Assembly (NCBI GenBank): GCA_039105265.1
Contig: JAPFFF010000018.1
Span: forward strand, 2,170,001 to 2,234,000
DNA length: 64,000 nucleotides
Direction: 5' to 3'
Source: Tritrichomonas musculus
Taxonomy: Eukaryota; Parabasalia; Tritrichomonadida; Tritrichomonadidae
Shown: in pieces, positions 61,749-64,000 of the stretch
Layout of the letters: each line of letters opens with the position of its first letter
Numbering within the stretch: position 1 is the first letter of the stretch
The notes under the pieces: generated by a model
What the model saw: only the letters and a program-made list of their open reading frames with translations
Told to the model about the DNA's origin: nothing
Database searches by the model: none
Made by a program: the position numbers and the translations under genes

Positions 61749-62357
61749 TTATTCCAGAGAATATGGAGATAATTGCGGATTATAAATTTTAGTGCAGATT
61801 CTTCTGCATTTGCTGCATATATAATTTTACAAACGATTGAACTTCCTAGAGGCGTAATATCAATTGGAAATCATTCATCAAGTGAATGCAATGAATTAGA
61901 AGAAATTTAAACAAATGACAATTAAAAAATATTTTGAAGTTTTGTTTTTTTTCAAACACTCGTTTGAAATCAATTGATATTCAAGAAAAAAATGAAATTA
62001 TTAAAGATCATGTATTTTATAATGCTACTACAAATAAACCATTTTCATTTACAAAATGTATTAATTTATTGTCATTCAAAATTCCAGACAGCGCAAATGA
62101 AATTAGACAAAACACTTGTTTCAAATTCAGATTTAAAATCTGTAACAATTAATGGAGATCTTGAAATACTTGAAGAACAACTTGTATTCAGTTAAGAAGA
62201 ACAATAGAAACATGCATTTTCACAAAGAAAAAAATTTATGTGCTTCAATGTTTGATAATTACTCATTTTCAAAGTCAGGAATAACATCAATCATAATTCC
62301 AGAAAATGCTGAAATCATTAGAAACTATGCTTTTACTTCATGTAAACTGCGAGTCAA

Positions 62358-62479
62358 ATTTTTGCATACAACTCAATTTTTCTGAATAGTATTTGAAAAT
62401 GAAAATAATCAACTCAATTTTGAAATAAAAAATAATAGGTTTTCAATGATAAATTGAAAATTGAGTTGTATGCAAAAAT
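62358..62479. mobile_element. 122-bp foldback element inside the BspA-like gene
   Basis: The 23-bp arm ATTTTTGCATACAACTCAA(TTTT) at 62358-62380 is matched perfectly in reverse at 62457-62479, with 76 bp between. It is distinct in sequence from the neighbouring MITE family. No target duplication is clear. Confidence 0.75.
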
Positions 62480-62491
62480 GAAAACCAGTTT

Positions 62492-62717
62492 GGTAGATCG
62501 AAAAATTAAACTTTTTTCGACAAAATTTTTTATATAAAAATTCAACTTTTCTCAATCGTTTTTGGCTAAACATACATTATTTTTTAATATAATTCATAAA
62601 ACTAATTAAAATATTGATTTGTTTTAAAATAATAAAGAAAATTATTATTCACATCAAGAAAAACATATATTATTATGGTTAACGTTTGTCGAAAAAAGTA
62701 TAAATTTTCGATTTACC
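62492..62717 (-). mobile_element. MITE copy B with exact 8-bp target duplication
   Basis: 226 bp. The ends GGTAGATCGAAAAATTAAAC and, inverted, GGTAAATCGAAAATTTATAC form terminal inverted repeats of about 33 bp (through CTTTTTTCGACAAA). It is flanked by ACCAGTTT at 62484-62491 and 62718-62725. The 8-bp duplication points to hAT-type mobilisation. No coding capacity. Confidence 0.85.
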
Positions 62718-63383
62718 ACCAGTTTATAGTGATTTCATTATTTGCTGGAATTCTAATGATTTGATTCCAATTGATTCTTTTGCTTTTTATGATTGTGAAA
62801 CTTTTCATTCAATTGAAATGCAAGGCAAAGTGCATCTCAGAATTCAGGCTTAAAATCTGTAATGCTTTCTGAAAAACTTGAGATAATTGAAGAATGCTCA
62901 TCTCCAGAGTGTGAAAATTTATTTTCATTTACATTCAATGAAAAAGTTACAAATCCCAAGGCAAATGTAAAAGCCAATTTTAACTGCAGAAAATACAGAA
63001 ACAAATAAAGCACAAGCTTTTTCTTTTTGAGATAGTTCGAGTACAATTTCTTTGCCAAACAGTTTGAAACTGTTTTTCACGGGTAGGTTTCAATGCACCA
63101 AACTAGCAACAATCATCTTCCTTGGAACAACTGGTACAATTAGAATAAACACTTTTATTTCTTGCTAAATTCAATGATAGGTTGATATTCACTCATGAAC
63201 TAGTATTTTCCAAATTTGAAATCAGTTGAGTTTTCTGATACATTTATACATCAGTCGGCTGCTCTGCATTTGGACTCTCTGATTTAAGATCAATTACTAT
63301 TCCTAAAAGTACTCTTGAATTCGGCAATGGCTTGTTTGAATGCAGTTGTAATTCTTGGCAATACAAATAATTTGAGTTCAGCC

Positions 63384-63387
<4 letters not shown>

Positions 63388-63450
<63 letters not shown>

Positions 63451-63458
63451 TGTGTGTA
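63388..63458. repeat. Long T tract followed by a GT microsatellite
   Basis: About 50 uninterrupted T residues followed by a (GT)n run of about 10 repeats at 63438-63457. Such a tract is prone to length errors in sequencing. Confidence 0.85.
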
Positions 63459-64000
63459 CAAAGCATAAACTCTAAAGTTTATTCACAAAGTTTTGCACGA
63501 ACACAACATCAAGTTCTTTTATTTCTTGATTTGATATTAAAATATGAATATTGGTGACAACTTCCTGTAGTTTCAATAATAAAATCAAAAAAAAAAATGC
63601 TCTGAAAGTAATCAGTGAACTGACGGTTTTTTATTTAACAAAAAGATTTGATTTCGCTCAAACCGTTTATGCATATACAATCTCAGCAGATTTACATCAC
63701 TGGCAAAAATAATATTTGAAATGATTTCATATTTAAAAAAACTGGAAAGTAGGTCAATTCAGGTACAATTCCAGCACGCTATTAAATTGAGATGTTGAAC
63801 GTTAATTGACCTTTCCAGAAAAGTTTAAATTGAGAAAGATCATTTTCGACACTCATACTACAATTCAGAAATAAACTAAGTTTTTTAATTTGTCCCTTCT
63901 TATCGTCCTCTCAAATTTGAATAAAGCTAAATATTTTTTTTTAAGTTATTAAGGCATGAATACCTTCATTCATTTCAGGTCGAGGCTCCCGCTATTACCT
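63459..64000. other. Window end, no clear gene
   Basis: No intact open frame. It may continue the decayed BspA-like locus, but no LRR signature was recognised here. Confidence 0.35.

Larger units (their letters stand above)
61297..63387 (+). pseudogene. Decayed BspA-like leucine-rich-repeat gene
   Basis: Short plus-strand pieces in different frames carry the Treponema-pallidum-type LRR signature of BspA proteins: GAPSFGNYAFQYC (near 61418), ELPRGVISIGNHSSSEC (near 61840), SFTKCINLLSFKIPDS (near 62045), LKSVTINGDLEILEE (near 62133), ITSIIIPENAEIIRNYAF (near 62278), LIPIDSFAFYDCETFHSIEM (near 62760) and FGLSDLRSITIPKSTL (near 63270). Trichomonads carry hundreds of these, many with a C-terminal membrane anchor, used on the cell surface. 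Frames shift or stop many times, and three small elements interrupt the gene. No anchor or intact N-terminus is visible, so it is not functional. Confidence 0.85.

Noticed and set aside
1-64000. tRNA or rRNA genes
   Set aside because: No cloverleaf with a GGTTCRA-type T arm and no rRNA-like conserved blocks were found by eye. A covariance-model scan was not possible.
1-64000. Spliceosomal introns
   Set aside because: No GTATGT paired with ACTAACACACAG was seen, and recognised proteins read through without gaps.
1-64000. Dictyostelium, Entamoeba or ciliate origin
   Set aside because: TAA, TAG and TGA all act as stops, against ciliate codes. Flagellar proteins argue against Entamoeba and Dictyostelium. 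BspA-like genes, short initiators and the carbamoyltransferase fit trichomonads better.

Overview
The window is eukaryotic, AT-rich and gene-dense. Genes are intronless, lie on both strands with short spacers, and use TAA, TAG and TGA as stops. The best fit is a trichomonad (Parabasalia), probably a Tritrichomonas-like species. Supporting signs are BspA-like leucine-rich-repeat remnants, a pseudokinase-Sel1 protein, an ornithine-carbamoyltransferase-like enzyme (arginine dihydrolase pathway), a Tom40/VDAC-like beta-barrel expected in hydrogenosomes, TCA(T/C)T initiator-like motifs just before start codons, and TAAA overlapping many stop codons. Two flagellar proteins (CEP104-like and Tectonic-like) argue against Entamoeba and Dictyostelium, which are also AT-rich. 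The species call is inference.

Layout. 1-3.9 kb: 5' end of a UBA-like protein, a radical SAM/SPASM enzyme, a PPP phosphatase and a charged small protein. 4.07-6.29 kb: a non-autonomous hAT-like DNA element with an exact 8-bp target duplication. 7.1-13.5 kb: an ARM-repeat protein, two unknown proteins, a probable VPS9 protein and a phosphofructokinase paralogue with an altered active site. 13.8-17.3 kb: a pecanex-like membrane protein, followed by 2.3 kb of decayed sequence. 19.7-36.3 kb: prenyl diphosphate synthase, a low-complexity protein, eIF2-gamma, Lunapark, a helical protein, a DENN protein, a Tectonic-like protein, a pseudokinase-Sel1 protein, the carbamoyltransferase and a CEP104-like protein.

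36.3-52.2 kb is the most striking part. Seven tandem units of about 1.95 kb each carry the same divergent pair of unrecognised genes: a minus-strand acidic Asp/Tyr-repeat protein (about 99 aa, called M here) and a plus-strand basic-to-acidic protein (170 aa, called P here). Unit 6 is split by a 1.87-kb element and its M copy is broken. Single-copy genes flank the array: the CEP104-like gene on the left and alpha-SNAP on the right.

52.5-60.8 kb: alpha-SNAP, an AT-rich gap, a permuted papain-fold protein, the beta-barrel protein and an intact calpain whose C-terminal half has patchy, GC-rich codon use. 61.3-63.4 kb: a decayed BspA-like gene interrupted by three small inverted-repeat elements.

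No tRNA, rRNA, CRISPR, retroelement or Polinton was recognised. All calls come from reading motifs, without database searches.
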